A stretch of DNA of 64,000 bases from Owenia fusiformis. Its lineage: Eukaryota; Annelida; Polychaeta; Sabellida; Oweniidae. The stretch spans positions 36,118,436 to 36,182,435 of the forward strand of contig CAIIXF020000006.1 of assembly GCA_903813345.2 (NCBI GenBank), in the 5' to 3' direction. The translations under genes were made by a program, and so were the position numbers. The notes beneath the pieces were generated by a model. It saw nothing but the letters and a program-made list of their open reading frames with translations, ran no database searches and had not been told where the DNA came from. Below are positions 1-11,000 of this stretch, piece by piece; within the stretch, counting starts at the first letter, position 1, and every line of letters begins with the position of its first letter.

Positions 1-530
1 AATGAGACAGCATCATTAACAATGTCAACTCGAACATAACACAAACAATGATAATATGAAAAAGGCAATGAGACAGCACCATTAACAATGTCAACTCGAA
101 CATAACACAAACAATGATAATATGAAAAAGGCAATGAGACAGCACCATTAACAATGTCAACTCGAACAAAACACTAACAATGATAATATGAAAATCAATG
201 AGACAGCATCATTAACAATGTCAACTCGAACATAACACAAACAATGATAATATGAAAAAGGCAATGAGACAGCACCATTAACAATGTCAACTCGAACATA
301 ACACAAACAATGATAATATGAAAAAGGCAATGAGACAGCACCATTAACAATGTCAACTCGAACATAACACAAACAATGATAATATGAAAAAGGCAATGAG
401 ACAGCACCATTAACAATGTCAACTCGAACAAAACACTAACAATGATAATATGAAAATCAATGAGACAGCATCATTAACAATGTCAACTCGAACATAACAC
501 AAACAATGATAATATGAAAAGGCAATGAGT
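1..530. repeat. 62-66 bp minisatellite, left end of compound repeat copy 1
   Basis: About eight head-to-tail units, each starting AATGAGACAGCACCATTAAC and ending in ATAATATGAAAAAGGC. Unit length is 66 bp, with shorter variants that lack AAGG. The array runs off the left window edge. The same unit returns at 17953-18306. Because 66 is a multiple of three, the array carries open frames with a 22-residue repeat on the minus strand; I regard these as an artefact. Confidence 0.95.
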
Positions 531-1769
531 AATGGGACAGCTCTATTAGCACAATCAATTCAAATAATACTCAAACAAGGACAATATGAACACCCTATGA
601 GACAGTACAATCAACTCAAATATTGAACAAATATTTCACTCTATTGAGGTGAATACCTGTACATCTTTCACAAGTGATATTCCACGAAGCCCGAAGGGAG
701 CGTGAGATATCGCTAGATATCTCACGGTTGTCTTATCTGATTAGCATTGCCATTGAATATCGCCAGATATCCCACGACATGTGACCCGGTTTTGACCAAT
801 CATACTGTCGCTAGCTAGATAGTGATATAATAATGAACAATATCTATTTATGTAATGATATCACATTATTTCATCAGTCTAAGTTTGTTTATTTTTTATT
901 TATCATGTTTTATTCAGTATATGAATACTATATGTAACATGTTAAAAATTGGAATAAACTTAAACTTAACTTAACTTAACAATAATATATTAAAAGATTT
1001 CCGGAAAGTGACTTCATTAAAGACTAAGTGATCCTTTATGTGGATTACCACAGATACCTTCTCAGTATCTTAAAATGGCATCTGCTTGTTAACGAGCACG
1101 AAACTTTATTTGCAGGACTGCGAAATTCAAAGCCTCATCTTTTGGTTCAGAATTTGAACACAGTCGACAAAATTCAGTTTCTTTTGTATGAGGATGCAAA
1201 CTTAAGATAACTCATTAAATGAAAAATTAATTGAACTAATGAGTCATTTTGTGAATCAAAGTGTGAGCCAAATTGATTAGTTTGTCTAATTTTTACATGC
1301 ATCCCTACCCCACGGGGTAATAGTTTCTTATATGAGTTATACAACTACATTCATAGCTTTTCCATCTATGTTTTCCTATTCTTTTTGACTAACATTGCCG
1401 CTAATGTTTTTTATAAAACGTTGACAATCAATGCTTGTGTATTATTGTTAACTAAAGGAAATAAATGTGTGCATAAAAACACTGACATATCAGATCTTGG
1501 CAATAGTTTTATCCTGTTGAGCAGGTTAGTGGTCTTCCTGGAATTTTGACGACCAGAATTGATTTCCTCGAACTTTGATAAATAGATAACATCGTCTGTG
1601 GCCTAGGTTGATGACCTTAACCATGACCTTTCGAAGGTCCTTGAAGGCTTTGATAAGTGATTCAAAAATGTCATGTGATGTGATGGGATTTCATGTTGTC
1701 AAACCTGTTGAGTGTATATCAAGTGTTATATCGACTTACCATAATGGACTTACCACAGGTAAATGTATA
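531..1769. other. Compound repeat copy 1, spacer between minisatellite and mariner insertion
   Basis: No gene seen. 531-600 matches 18307-18380, and about 853-900 and 1130-1769 match about 20108-20155 and 20195-20826, so this is the body of the compound repeat. A perfect hairpin lies at 701-726: arms CGTGAGATATC and GATATCTCACG around loop GCTA. Compared with copy 2, about 200 bases around 905-1130 are present only here. Confidence 0.7.
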
Positions 1770-1771
1770 TA

Positions 1772-2785
1772 CAGGGTGTCCCAAAAAAAAGGAAACCAGC
1801 AATAGATTGCTTATTTCTCAAATATGAATAATGATAGGAAAATTTCACAGCTACCATCTGATAGATTATGATGTCCTCTTTCTTATGATACCAAAGTTGT
1901 ATATTTTCCTTCACAGATGACTCAGTTATAAGGGATTTAAGTGACCATGTCAGAAATGAGTTTGTACCACTTTCAGCCAAGTCAATTTCACCATCATAAC
2001 AAAGTGATAAGCAACAACAAACATCAGGATATCACTCTTTTACTCATTTATTCCAATCAAAATTACACATATCATATTTAACACCCCTTTTAAATCCCAA
2101 TGTCCATTCAAAGTTGTTTTAACCCCAGTGTCCTTCAACATGACCCCCATTCCTTTTAATGCAAAAGTCTGCCCTTGATCTCATCGCACGTACTGCATCC
2201 CTGATGATGTCTCTCTGTCCCCTTAGATCCTCCACTGCTGCGACAATCCTGGCTCTTGGATCATCAGACCGAGCTGTTCTTCTTCTTCCAGAACGTCCCT
2301 TGTTGAGATTGGGACTTGTTCCTTCTCTCTGATACTTCTTGATATTCTTCCAGATTGTCGACTTACCAGGTACATTTCTATCTGGGAAGCGTACTCTAAA
2401 CTGATCAGCAACCTGCTGAAGGCTTCCACTTCTGAGCCACTCACCTACTACGAATACTCTTTGATCTTGGGTCAGCTGCATGAACTTGCTATGTTAAATG
2501 CTTGTTCAGAAATGTGTATTTCGAATAGGACATGATCTTGCATAGCCATTTTAATCCCTCATTGTTCAGCCATTCATGACAGAAAAAGTGGCACAAACCA
2601 ATTTCTAACATGGTCACTTAAATCTCTTAGAACTCAGTCATCCGTGAAGGAAAATAGACAACTTTGGTATCATAAGAAAGAGGACATCATAACCTATCAG
2701 ATGGTAGTTGTGAAATTTTCCTATTATTATTCATATTTGAGAAATAAGCAATCTATTGCTGGTTTCCTTTTTTTGGGACACACTG
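1772..2785. mobile_element. Internally deleted mariner-like transposon
   Basis: Terminal inverted repeats (TIRs) begin CAGGGTGTCCCAAAAAAAAG and extend imperfectly for about 200 bp at each end. TA duplications flank it (1770-1771, 2786-2787). The duplicated locus at about 20826 has the same flanks with a single TA and no element, so the empty site is visible and the boundaries are secure. The only coding remnant is the truncated transposase at 2119-2481 on the minus strand, so this copy is non-autonomous. Confidence 0.93.
2119..2481 (-). pseudogene. Mariner-like transposase remnant, DNA-binding part only
   Basis: A 120-residue frame inside the 1772-2785 element. Residues 1-70 look like the N-terminal helix-turn-helix found in invertebrate mariner-like transposases (often labelled DUF4817): QRVFVVGEWLRSGSLQQVAD, then KSTIWKNIKKYQREG and a basic stretch with GRSGRRRTARS. 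After about residue 105 it jumps to CIKRNGGHVEGHWG, which resembles the family's extreme C-terminus. The DDD/DDE catalytic domain between them is therefore missing through an in-frame internal deletion. It cannot cut DNA. It could still bind TIRs and might act as a repressor if expressed, which is speculation. Family assignment is from motif memory, not a search. Confidence 0.75.
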
Positions 2786-3162
2786 TATTAAAGATATGAA
2801 CATGGACATCACATTGACATCATATAACATGAGCGGCCATCTACACCATTGTTAATCCGGACCTGAATTATGCCTTTCTATTTACACATAAATACACAAA
2901 GTCATGTCATTTATATTTTATAAATTGTTTGTTTTAGTCTACACTATAAATGGTCAGAAATTCTAAGAAGAATGTCAATTGTATTGTATTGTATTGTAAA
3001 ATTTTATTAAAGTGTCATGGGTTATATAATAAATACATGTATAAAACAATTACATCATGTATAAAATATCACTAAAATATACAATTATACAATTAACCCC
3101 AGACCGATAACGGCCTATAGGACACTGGGGACATTACCTAAACAGGTGATGTTCCCTAATCT

Positions 3163-4381
3163 TCAGCATTTGGCCACAGGCTTTTGCCACATATACATAT
3201 ATACATGTATAAAAATCCTATCATCGGACATCAATGTATTGAATTTATCATTGCCAGAAAATTCCTGAAAGCCTGGAATTTTATTTGCTACCTTTGAAAA
3301 CAAATCATTTCTGGAATTGGAGTAAAATTGACATTTTAACAAAAAATGATGTTCATCCTCTATGGCATTGGCATTACAAAGAGTACAAAGTCTTTCCGGG
3401 ACTGACAAACGTTCATACCGTCCAGTTTCTATTCGCAGAGGAGCTACGCCACACCTCACAGAGGCTAGCGCTTTCCGATCCTGCATGGCAAGATGAGATG
3501 TGAGATAAGGCTCAGTACGTAGATCATGCTTGAACGTTCTGTAGGTTCTTAATTTGTTGCCCTGGCCTTCTGGACGTCTGCCGTCATTCCAGATGGTGTC
3601 ATGCCAGTTTCGGAAGGCATTTTCCTTTAGTTCTGCAGCTATCAATGCAATAGGAGAGTCAATGGAAAGTGACAGATCATTTGTTAAGATGTGGTGAAGG
3701 TTGTAGTACCAATTCTTAATCCTAAGCGAGCCATGATCTCGATTCCAGTTGTAAATACGTCGTGTTAATCTACTGGGCTCCAGGGCTTCACAACGATCTT
3801 TGTATCGAGTTGCTACAAGTATCTGCCGCTCGTATGGAGAACACCAGCCCATTTCTGCGCGTACAGCAAGGTTTGGGGTATACTTTCCAACTCCGAGGAA
3901 TATTCTGCACGCTCTGTGGAATACCGCGTTAATGCATGCATGTTGTTTAAGTCCCCATATTTCCGAGCCGTATTCGAGGATTGGTCTCACAAGGCATTCA
4001 TACAATCTGGTAAAACACTTATAAGGGAGACCTCCAAATGCTTTATATTTCGCTGTTAAAAGTCCCAATGCACGGCTGGCAGAGTGTGCAATTGATTTCG
4101 CGATCAAGGTGGTATCCATGTGCTCGTTAAAACATAGGCCAAGGTATTTATACGATGGTTTAACTTCGATATCACTGCCGTTGTATTTGAATTTGAAGTT
4201 ACTTAAAGGCACTGATCTTGGACGGAAGTGGACCACGTTGGTTTTTGAGGTGTTCAATGACATTCTCCATTTGAAGCACCAAGCGTGAAGTACATTTAAC
4301 ATACTTTGTATTGCCTGTTCAGAGTCACCTATGAGAGCAATATCGTCTGCGTACACGAGGATAGAGATATTTTCACCGTTG
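3163..4381 (-). pseudogene. LINE ORF2, 3' part: RT catalytic motif to C-terminal zinc motif
   Basis: Continues the reverse transcriptase after the inserted element. The frame begins (minus) VNGENISILVYADDIALIG, containing the YADD catalytic box, then the thumb region with SYKYLGLCFNEHMD. Near the C-terminus is CTLCNANAIEDEHHFLLKC, a Cys-X2-Cys-X8-His-X4-Cys type metal-binding motif common in LINE ORF2 proteins. The frame is open to a stop at 3163. Nothing but the 4391-4748 insertion separates it from the upstream half, so the break is a single event. Function when intact: target-primed reverse transcription of its own RNA. Confidence 0.9.
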
Positions 4382-4390
4382 ACGTCAACT

Positions 4391-4748
4391 CTAGACTATA
4401 TCCTATTTAGTCTGAATTATATTCAGACTATAAGGCACCTATGTTCAAGTTTGGTTATCATAGATATTTGTTTACATAGGAAGTGCTATTCAAAATGGCC
4501 GATTGGGTAAAATTAATTTGCAATTTGTTACTTCAACTAGCTTTATTTCCATTTGACAATATGCTGTGTTACTTTTTATTGCATTTAATTGTACCTTACT
4601 ATTTAATTGAAATTTTGTAATGTTTATTTTATTGAAAAAATGGTTCCTCTAATTGATAATTTTGTGCAAAAAATTTCACTGCAATTTCCACAGGAAAGTA
4701 GTACATCATAACAGACTGACTTCTAGTCAGTCTGTTGGATACATACTA
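4391..4748. mobile_element. 358 bp hairpin-ended element inserted in the LINE RT domain
   Basis: Flanked by a 9 bp target duplication ACGTCAACT (4382-4390 and 4749-4757). Removing the insert and one copy restores a continuous RT frame (LGVDV joined to NGEN), so the boundaries are well supported. Each end carries a perfect hairpin: 4408-4430 (10 bp arms TAGTCTGAAT, loop TAT) and 4710-4736 (12 bp arms AACAGACTGACT, loop TCT). Outer ends are weakly inverted (TAGACTATATCC against TAGTATGTATCC). There is no coding capacity. A 9 bp duplication is typical of Mutator-like or Merlin-like DNA transposons, but the family is not established. Confidence 0.88.
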
Positions 4749-7078
4749 ACGTCAACTCCAAGATTCAGTGATTTTATATCGTCAATAAGATCGTTTATAT
4801 ACAAGTTGAACAGCAAGCAAGATGTCAAACAGCCCTGTTTTAGGCCGGAATTCACCTGCAGTGGGTCGGTAAGATGTCCATTTACATTTACACAGCTTTT
4901 AACGTCCTTGTACATGGCTTGGAGTGCGCCCATGAATCGTCCAGATATTCCGATATGACTGAGTTTATACCAGAGCAAATGCCTGTCGATTTTGTCGTAG
5001 GCTTTCATTGCGTCCACGAAGCACACAAATGTGCTCTGTTTAGACTTAATCCTATGGTCGATAACTGATGAAAGTGCATAGATGTGATCCTGACAGCTTT
5101 TCCCCTTCATAAATCCATTTTGTTCGTCGTGGATAAGGTTGTTATCTGTACAGAATCTAGTTAAGCGTGTGTTTAAGATCCAGCTGTAAAGTTTACAAAC
5201 AGCAGAAGTAACAGTTATTCCACGAAATGTTGACGGATCACGTGGGTCAGTACTGGCTCCTTTCGAAATAGGATGAACTATACAGTTGTTCCACTCGGTG
5301 GGCACTACGTTATTCTTAAAGCAAAAGTTAAATAGTGATGTAAAGAACCGCATTGACTGTTCGTTAAGTAGGACTTCCATGGGAATCCTATCGAGGCTTG
5401 CGGCCTTTCCCAGCTTGGCTGCAAGAAAAGCAGCCTCTATTTCACTAGCTGAAATGTCAGTGTTGAGAAGACTGTTGTCTATGTTAGGATTAGCAACAGG
5501 TACGGTGTTACAAGCTACGTGTTCCTTTGCTTCCTTGTGAAATTCATTATCGAATTCGTCGGTGTGGCTGTCTGTATATAAAGATTCAAAATCGGACTTC
5601 CATTTATCCAATACTAATTGTGTGTCAGTTATTATATTGCCGCTGTTGTCGTAAACTTCCATAGGAATGTTACTAGATCGTTCTGCACTAACTCCAATTT
5701 GGCCTATTTTCTTCCAGAATGTTCTCGGATCTGATGTAACAGTACGTATCATTTCCTGATGCCGCTTATATACATAATGGCGTTTTTCACGACGCTTTAC
5801 AATGTCAAACTGCTTACGCTTATATATGTAGTCCTGTTTCAAACGTTGTTTTTGGGCAGAGTTCGGTTGTGCCTTGAGCCATAGTTTCTCAGCGTTACTG
5901 TATGCTATCCAAAGTTCATTCAGTTCAGCGGTCCAAAAAGGTCGATTTGGCCGAAAGTATTTCCGCGAATTCCCGCCTCCTGGTGTTATGACCTTGTAAG
6001 CAAGTTTTCCATCCATCTCATTGGATAATAGTTTCCTATAATTGCCATAAATGCTATCCAATGCGTGTTGCGTTTGGTCAGCATGAGTAATCCTATTAAG
6101 TAACCCGTCGATTTCATGCACCACGTCATCAGTCAACATGAAATCACGTGGTATATTACTGGTGTCGTGTTTATGATACACACTATTTTGGTTAGAACAG
6201 CCACCTGATTGGTCAGTCAGATTATAAACATTTTCTGAACTTGTTGACGCATTGTGTCTTACTTTAAACTTCCAAAACAATAACGAGTGATCTGGCAATT
6301 GTACATCAGGAACAATACCCATTGAATTACACAAGTTTGACATGGTACATACATTTAACTCAGTAAACAAAGATAAAGACATGTCAGGTACAATACAATA
6401 ATCAACAACTGAATGGCCCTGTGGCGAAATATACGTAAAATCGTTATGCACATAATTTCTCCCATTAAGAATACAGCAATTTACATCTTGTAAAAATTCA
6501 AGCAATTTGGCACCATAGGCGTTTTGTTTAAAATCAACAACATTTCTATCACCTAAGTTATCTATGCCTGCAATATAATCAAGACCATTGCCAATTCTGG
6601 CGTTACAATCGGTACATATAAAATATTCACCTAAATCTTGGTACAAATAAATATGTGTCAGAAGATTATCAAAAAATAGATCTGGGTTACTCCTCACACA
6701 ACCTTCTGGAGGCAAATAGGCGACACAAGTACAAAATGTTTTTTGCATGTTTACCTTATCTTTGAACTGTAACCATAAAATACCTTCAATATCACTATTC
6801 AAAATACTTATTTCGTAATGATTCATCAAAGAATTTCGCACTAAGAAACCAACACCACCAGAGCCTATTCTGGCTCTTATATGCTTAGATCTATTGTTCC
6901 CAAACCATGTCATACCAGGAACTGAAATAACATCATTATTCATTAAGTGAGTCTCGGCTATTCCAAGTATGTCAAATGAGTTAAAGCGAATCATGGCACA
7001 CAAGGTCTGGTACTTATCACTATAGGGCTGTGTTGGAAATCCTCTAACATTCCAAAAGCCTGCGACCAATGTGTCCTA
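4749..7078 (-). pseudogene. LINE ORF2, 5' part: endonuclease and first half of RT
   Basis: Opens right after the in-frame TAG at 7078-7076. The AP-like endonuclease occupies about residues 1-240: WNVRG (catalytic Asn), IAETHL (Glu), CTDCNARIG (Asp), SVVDY and LPDHSLL (His). Reverse transcriptase blocks follow: FRGITVTSAVCKLYSWILN, QNGFMKGKSCQDHI, FVDAMKAYDKIDRHLLW and GLKQGCLTSCLLFNLYINDL. The reading frame then runs into the inserted element and stops. There is no ATG ahead of the catalytic Asn; the first Met is in TLCAMIRF, well inside the endonuclease. Translation of an intact copy would need TAG readthrough, or the TAG is a mutation in a fused ORF. Confidence 0.9.
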
Positions 7079-7443
7079 TTGTTGGCTTTGGGTTAAGCGT
7101 TCATTACTTGTTGACTGACGTGGGATAGGTTTAGAAGCCATTCTACGATTAGCTCCTGTGTTAGTCTTAGATTTGGCCTTACCACCATTTCGCTGATTGG
7201 TCCCATTAGCGCGTACTCTTCCTGACGGAGGGATAGATGTAGCAGTATAATCTGTGGTGGCATCTGGAGCTATTGTGGCAACTGGAGCTGCTGTGGCAAC
7301 TGGAACCGCTGCCGCAACTGGAACAACTGGAGCTGTTGTGGCGACTGGAGCTGTTGTGGCAACGGGAGCTGTTGCAACAATAGGGGCCGAACTTAAGACC
7401 TGACTATTAACAGTTCCCTGCAGTGATTTGACATGGGACTGGA
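7076..7443 (-). pseudogene. LINE N-terminal (ORF1-like) segment, 5'-truncated
   Basis: Low-complexity Ala/Pro/Thr/Val region with repeats of the type VATTAPVATTAPV, followed by a basic C-terminus (RVRANGTNQRNGGKAKSKTNTGANRRMASKP is compressed here as positions of about 7100-7205). It ends QSQQ-stop, and the TAG is in the same frame as the endonuclease that follows. The Met at 7486 that would start this frame lies outside the element, in flanking repeat DNA that also occurs at about 21038-21090, so it is not the true start. Its role is inferred to be RNA binding or scaffolding. Confidence 0.65.
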
Positions 7444-7689
7444 CGCAAGGGAAATTTGTAATTAGAATTGTAAATGGCCAAAACATTTTTCAAAGAGGAT
7501 TGTTTTAAAGAGCAACACATTAACTCATTGTAAGTTTTGCCCAGCGGACTTCATATAATGTAGCTTGGGCATTTGGATGTCCCCGTAGAACTGAATGGCA
7601 ATTTGAAAATAAGGAGCTTCTTTGGAAAACTAATTTAAAGAGAGTTGTTCGAGAAATGAATTATTGGGGCGAACTTAAGGAAATAAGTC

Positions 7690-8180
7690 GTTCGTGTAGC
7701 TTAGGAGTTGTTCATGAAATGAGTTTTCTATAGTGTGATGTTTCCAGGGTACGGGCTGTTCATTAAATGTGTTTTCTATTGTGTGATTTTTCCAGGGTAT
7801 GGGTTGTTCATGAAATTAGTTTTCTAAAGTGTGATGTTTCCAGGGTATGAGTTGTTCATGAAATGAGTTTTCTATAGTGTGATGTTTCCAGGGTATGAGT
7901 TGTTCATTAAATGTGTTTTCTATAGTGTGATGTTTCCAGGGTACGGGTTGTTCATGAAATGAGTTTTCTATAGTGTGATGTTTCCAGGGTATTGGCTGTT
8001 CATGAAATGAGTTTTCTATAGTGTGATGTTTCCAGGGTACGGGCTGTTCATAAAATGAGTTTCTATATATAGTGTGATGTTTCCAGGGTATGAGTTGTTC
8101 ATTAAATGTGTTTTCTATTGTGTGATTTTTCCAGGGTACATGAGTCGTAAAGGAAATGAGTTTTCTATAGTGTGATGTGT
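7690..8180. repeat. 48 bp minisatellite, right end of compound repeat copy 1
   Basis: About ten units of the pattern TTCTATAGTGTGATGTTTCC-AGGGTACGGGCTGTTCATGAAATGAGTT, with variation at the ACGGGC/ATGAGT step. It matches the array at 21283-21812. Copy 1's compound repeat then ends near 8310 with AATATGAAAAGGAAAAGAGACAG, which resembles the unit of the left minisatellite. Confidence 0.93.
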
Positions 8181-8340
8181 AACCGTATTAAAGTCAGTAT
8201 CCTAAATTGAGGTATTCTCTCGTTCTGAATAGAAAAGTACTTATCCTGAAATATTTTTGAAAATTACTTACAGACAATATGAAAAGGAAAAGAGACAGTA
8301 CCTCAAATCATTTTATTGAATGGGGCTCTAATAGGAACAA

Positions 8341-8440
8341 AATTAGCTTCGCAATAAAAAGCATGAGAGTTTCAATACATAAGGTATAAGAGCTTCAATA
8401 CATATGGTATAAGAGTTTCAATCCATAAGGTGTAAGATCG
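8341..8440. repeat. Short tandem repeat, about 24-28 bp unit
   Basis: Four imperfect units of the type AGAGTTTCAATACATAAGGTATA. It sits between the end of the compound repeat and the MITE at 8456. Confidence 0.7.
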
Positions 8441-8455
8441 CTTTAATACATTTTA

Positions 8456-9340
8456 TACTCCTCAAAAAAAGTTTAGGACCTCATAGGTTTACATGTAAAT
8501 CCCCATATTTGTTTAACGACTGTTTTCTAAGCGGGGAACAAAAGAAATCCCAATAAAGAAAATAAATCCGTATCTTGATTCTATTCACTATAAAGTCCGC
8601 AACGTTTCAATGTTATATCTCCATTACATTGGGTCAAAATTTGATGTCAAAATTGATGAATTTCATGAAATTTAACAAAAATGGCAGATCCCATGTTAAA
8701 CAAATGGGGAATGGTTGGGTTGCCATAAATCATATGAGGAACGATCCATCCATCCGATTGCTCTCAAAATTGAGATTGTAAGAGATAATTAAATTTGCTA
8801 AATTGTCTACTCGACAAAAATATGATTTAATTGTCCAGGCTTTACAAAAGTCAATGGTTTCAAATTCAATAATTTTTAATGAACCTCTTATCGAAATAAC
8901 ACAGGTGGTTCAGTGAGGTGGTCAAAATTACTTTAACGCTCCGTATCGCTAATTTTAACAACATAAGCGAGACATTTAGCGTGTAAAATGTAAGATCATT
9001 CAATTTTCTACTTAGAAAGTATTTTTAATAAATGTTTTGCTGAATAGATATTCCAAAATCTGAGTTGCCCCTAAGCCACCATTCCCCATTTGTTTAACAT
9101 GGGATCTGCCATTTTTGTTACATTTCATGAAATTCATCAATTTTGACATCAAATTTTGACCCAATGTAATGGAGATATAACATTGAAACGTTGCGGACTT
9201 TATAGGGAATAGAATCAAGATACAGATGTATTTACTTTATTGGGATTTCTTTTGTTCCCCGCTTAGAAAACAGTCGTTAAACAAATATGGGGATTAACAT
9301 GTAAACCTAGTATGAGGTCCTTAACTTTTTTTGAGGAGTA
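8456..9340. mobile_element. MITE with long (about 270 bp) inverted repeats
   Basis: TIR starts TACTCCTCAAAAAAAGTTTA, and the two ends are complementary over about 270 bp with few mismatches (8456-8725 against 9070-9340). TA target duplications lie at 8454-8455 and 9341-9342. The central 340 bp shows no gene. The matching short ORFs on opposite strands at 8575 and 9218 are mirror images produced by the inverted arms. A TA target suggests a Tc1/mariner-related source. Confidence 0.9.
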
Positions 9341-9489
9341 TAACTAATACCCATGACTTTGGTTACCATTACTTTGTCAATACTAAGTTGATTATCGGGA
9401 ATTGTTGAAGAAATAAGGTCAGATTTTAGTGAATGAAAACACAGAATGAAATCCTATGCTAAGGGCTGCCAGTTGAGATCGAACCCAAC

Positions 9490-10420
9490 GTATATACTAA
9501 CGTGTCGCAAAAAGCTCGCGCACGCATTGTTACACATTTTGTGGCGTAATCCAGAGGATCCTCGCTTTTAACATGATAGAATGTGACGGTTTTGAGAAAA
9601 ATGTACACACATGAAAATCCTTTCGTCCTCCACATTTACCTCTATATCTCAAAACATTTTAGACGAATAACTCTGATATCATATATATATTGTTGATGGG
9701 CTAGGAGCATCATAAAACACGGATCAATTGATATTTTAGGTGAAACAAATATACGTGTTGTTGTGCTTGAAAACAGGCGAATGGCGTAAATTAGCTCTAT
9801 TTTAATGAATTTTGAAAACCTTTCGTCCTCCACTTTTCCACATACAACAGAAAACACATAGTTTTGTGAACAAAATCAACTATTTATTAATAAACTAGAG
9901 TTAGGGAGCAAAATAATCATGTATGATTTATTAAAAATTGATCTCGCATTTTTTGTTTAATGTACACCTGAAAAGTTGAAGGTACCAAAAAATGAGCAAA
10001 AAAGGTCGCTGTCAACAGATTCTATTTTTCAGACTCTATGACGTCACAATATGGGACGCTTACTAAAATTCATCCTATAAAATAAAACTTCCATCTACCT
10101 TTATCAAGACGAAAAATAAGTATAATAGTCATATATTGTTTGAGTTATGAGCGTTTAAAGACGAAAAATAATTCAAAATGTAACGTGTCAACATGGGATA
10201 TTTGCCAGATGTTTTGGTAAAAAACTCTTTTTTAAAAACGAACGCGCAAAAATGTGAACGGAGTGTAGTTGATCTAAAATCTTCATCGAAACAGCTTTAA
10301 AATGATGTATAACTTTAATTAGAATATTATCTTATAATCCGGGGAATCAAAGTTACATTCATGCGATACCCTTAAAAAACAAATGCGCCACCTTTTTGCG
10401 ACACGTCACTATATTATACT
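9490..10420. mobile_element. Non-autonomous DNA element with ACGTGTCGCAAAAAG termini
   Basis: The left end (about 9500) reads ACGTGTCGCAAAAAGCTCGC and the right end (about 10400) carries its complement, CTTTTTGCGACACGT. The outer few bases are TATACT/AGTATA-like, compatible with a TA target. Exact ends are uncertain by a few bases. The interior has a repeated CCTTTCGTCCTCCAC motif (9617, 9818) and no credible long ORF. Confidence 0.75.
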
Positions 10421-10429
10421 TGTATATGA

Positions 10430-11000
10430 GGAACATTAGGTATAAGATCATCTAAAACATACGCAATATATAAGAAAAACATTCAAAATATATTTTTTAT
10501 GATAAATCATCTTGATTATTTCTAACAAGATCAAATTCACCAATTAATTTAATGAGTGTAAAATTAAACACAGTCATTTACTTGGATATAAACCTTAATG
10601 ATTGTTTAAACATGTATACTAAAATATTACGTATGAGATCGTCCAAAACATAAGCGATACATAACAGTCTCTAAAGCAATTACATGTATATTATATTTTA
10701 TTTGATATGTCATCTTGAAAATTTCTAAAAAGATCAAATTCACCAAATTAAATAAGTGCAAGATTAAATACAAATACATTCACTTGGATGATTGTTTTAA
10801 TGATTTTTTTAAAAGTTGATACCGAAATATTAGGTTTAAGATCGTCCAAAACATAAGCGATACATAAGAGTCCCTAAAACAATTATATTATAATTTGTGT
10901 TTTATATCATCTAGATAATTTCTAACAAGATCAAATTCACCAACTAATTAAATGAGTGGAAAATTAAATACAATCATTTACTTGGATATAAACGTTAACG
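10430..11000. repeat. Three-unit tandem repeat of about 190-200 bp
   Basis: Units begin near 10434, 10625 and 10829 with ATTAGGTATAAGATCGTCCA-like sequence. Each contains AACAAGATCAAATTCACCAA and a CATTTACTTGGATATAAACC-like end. The units are clearly diverged. No coding is seen. Confidence 0.85.

Larger units (their letters stand above)
2979..7443 (-). mobile_element. Nearly full LINE (APE-type non-LTR retrotransposon), 5'-truncated and interrupted
   Basis: Minus-strand element whose 3' end lies at the left. The tail reads (on minus) TAATAAAATTTTACAATACA and continues as ACAAT repeats. The 5' end stops abruptly near 7443. Comparison with the uninterrupted duplicate at about 21030-21045 locates both junctions and shows a loss of about 5-6 target bases rather than a target duplication. 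Apart from one TAG between the N-terminal part and the endonuclease, and one inserted 358 bp element, the frame is open over about 1,170 codons, so the insertion is young. The clade (CR1/RTE-like or other) was not resolved by eye. Confidence 0.9.

Noticed and set aside
157-431. Open frames with a 22-residue repeat on the minus strand
   Set aside because: Produced by a 66 bp tandem unit that is a multiple of three. Both alternative frames are open, and the same happens at 17950-18339. No start context or splice evidence.
7076-7486. 136-residue ORF taken as a complete LINE ORF1
   Set aside because: Its first 14 codons lie in the flanking compound repeat, which is also present without a LINE near 21040-21090. 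The Met is fortuitous.
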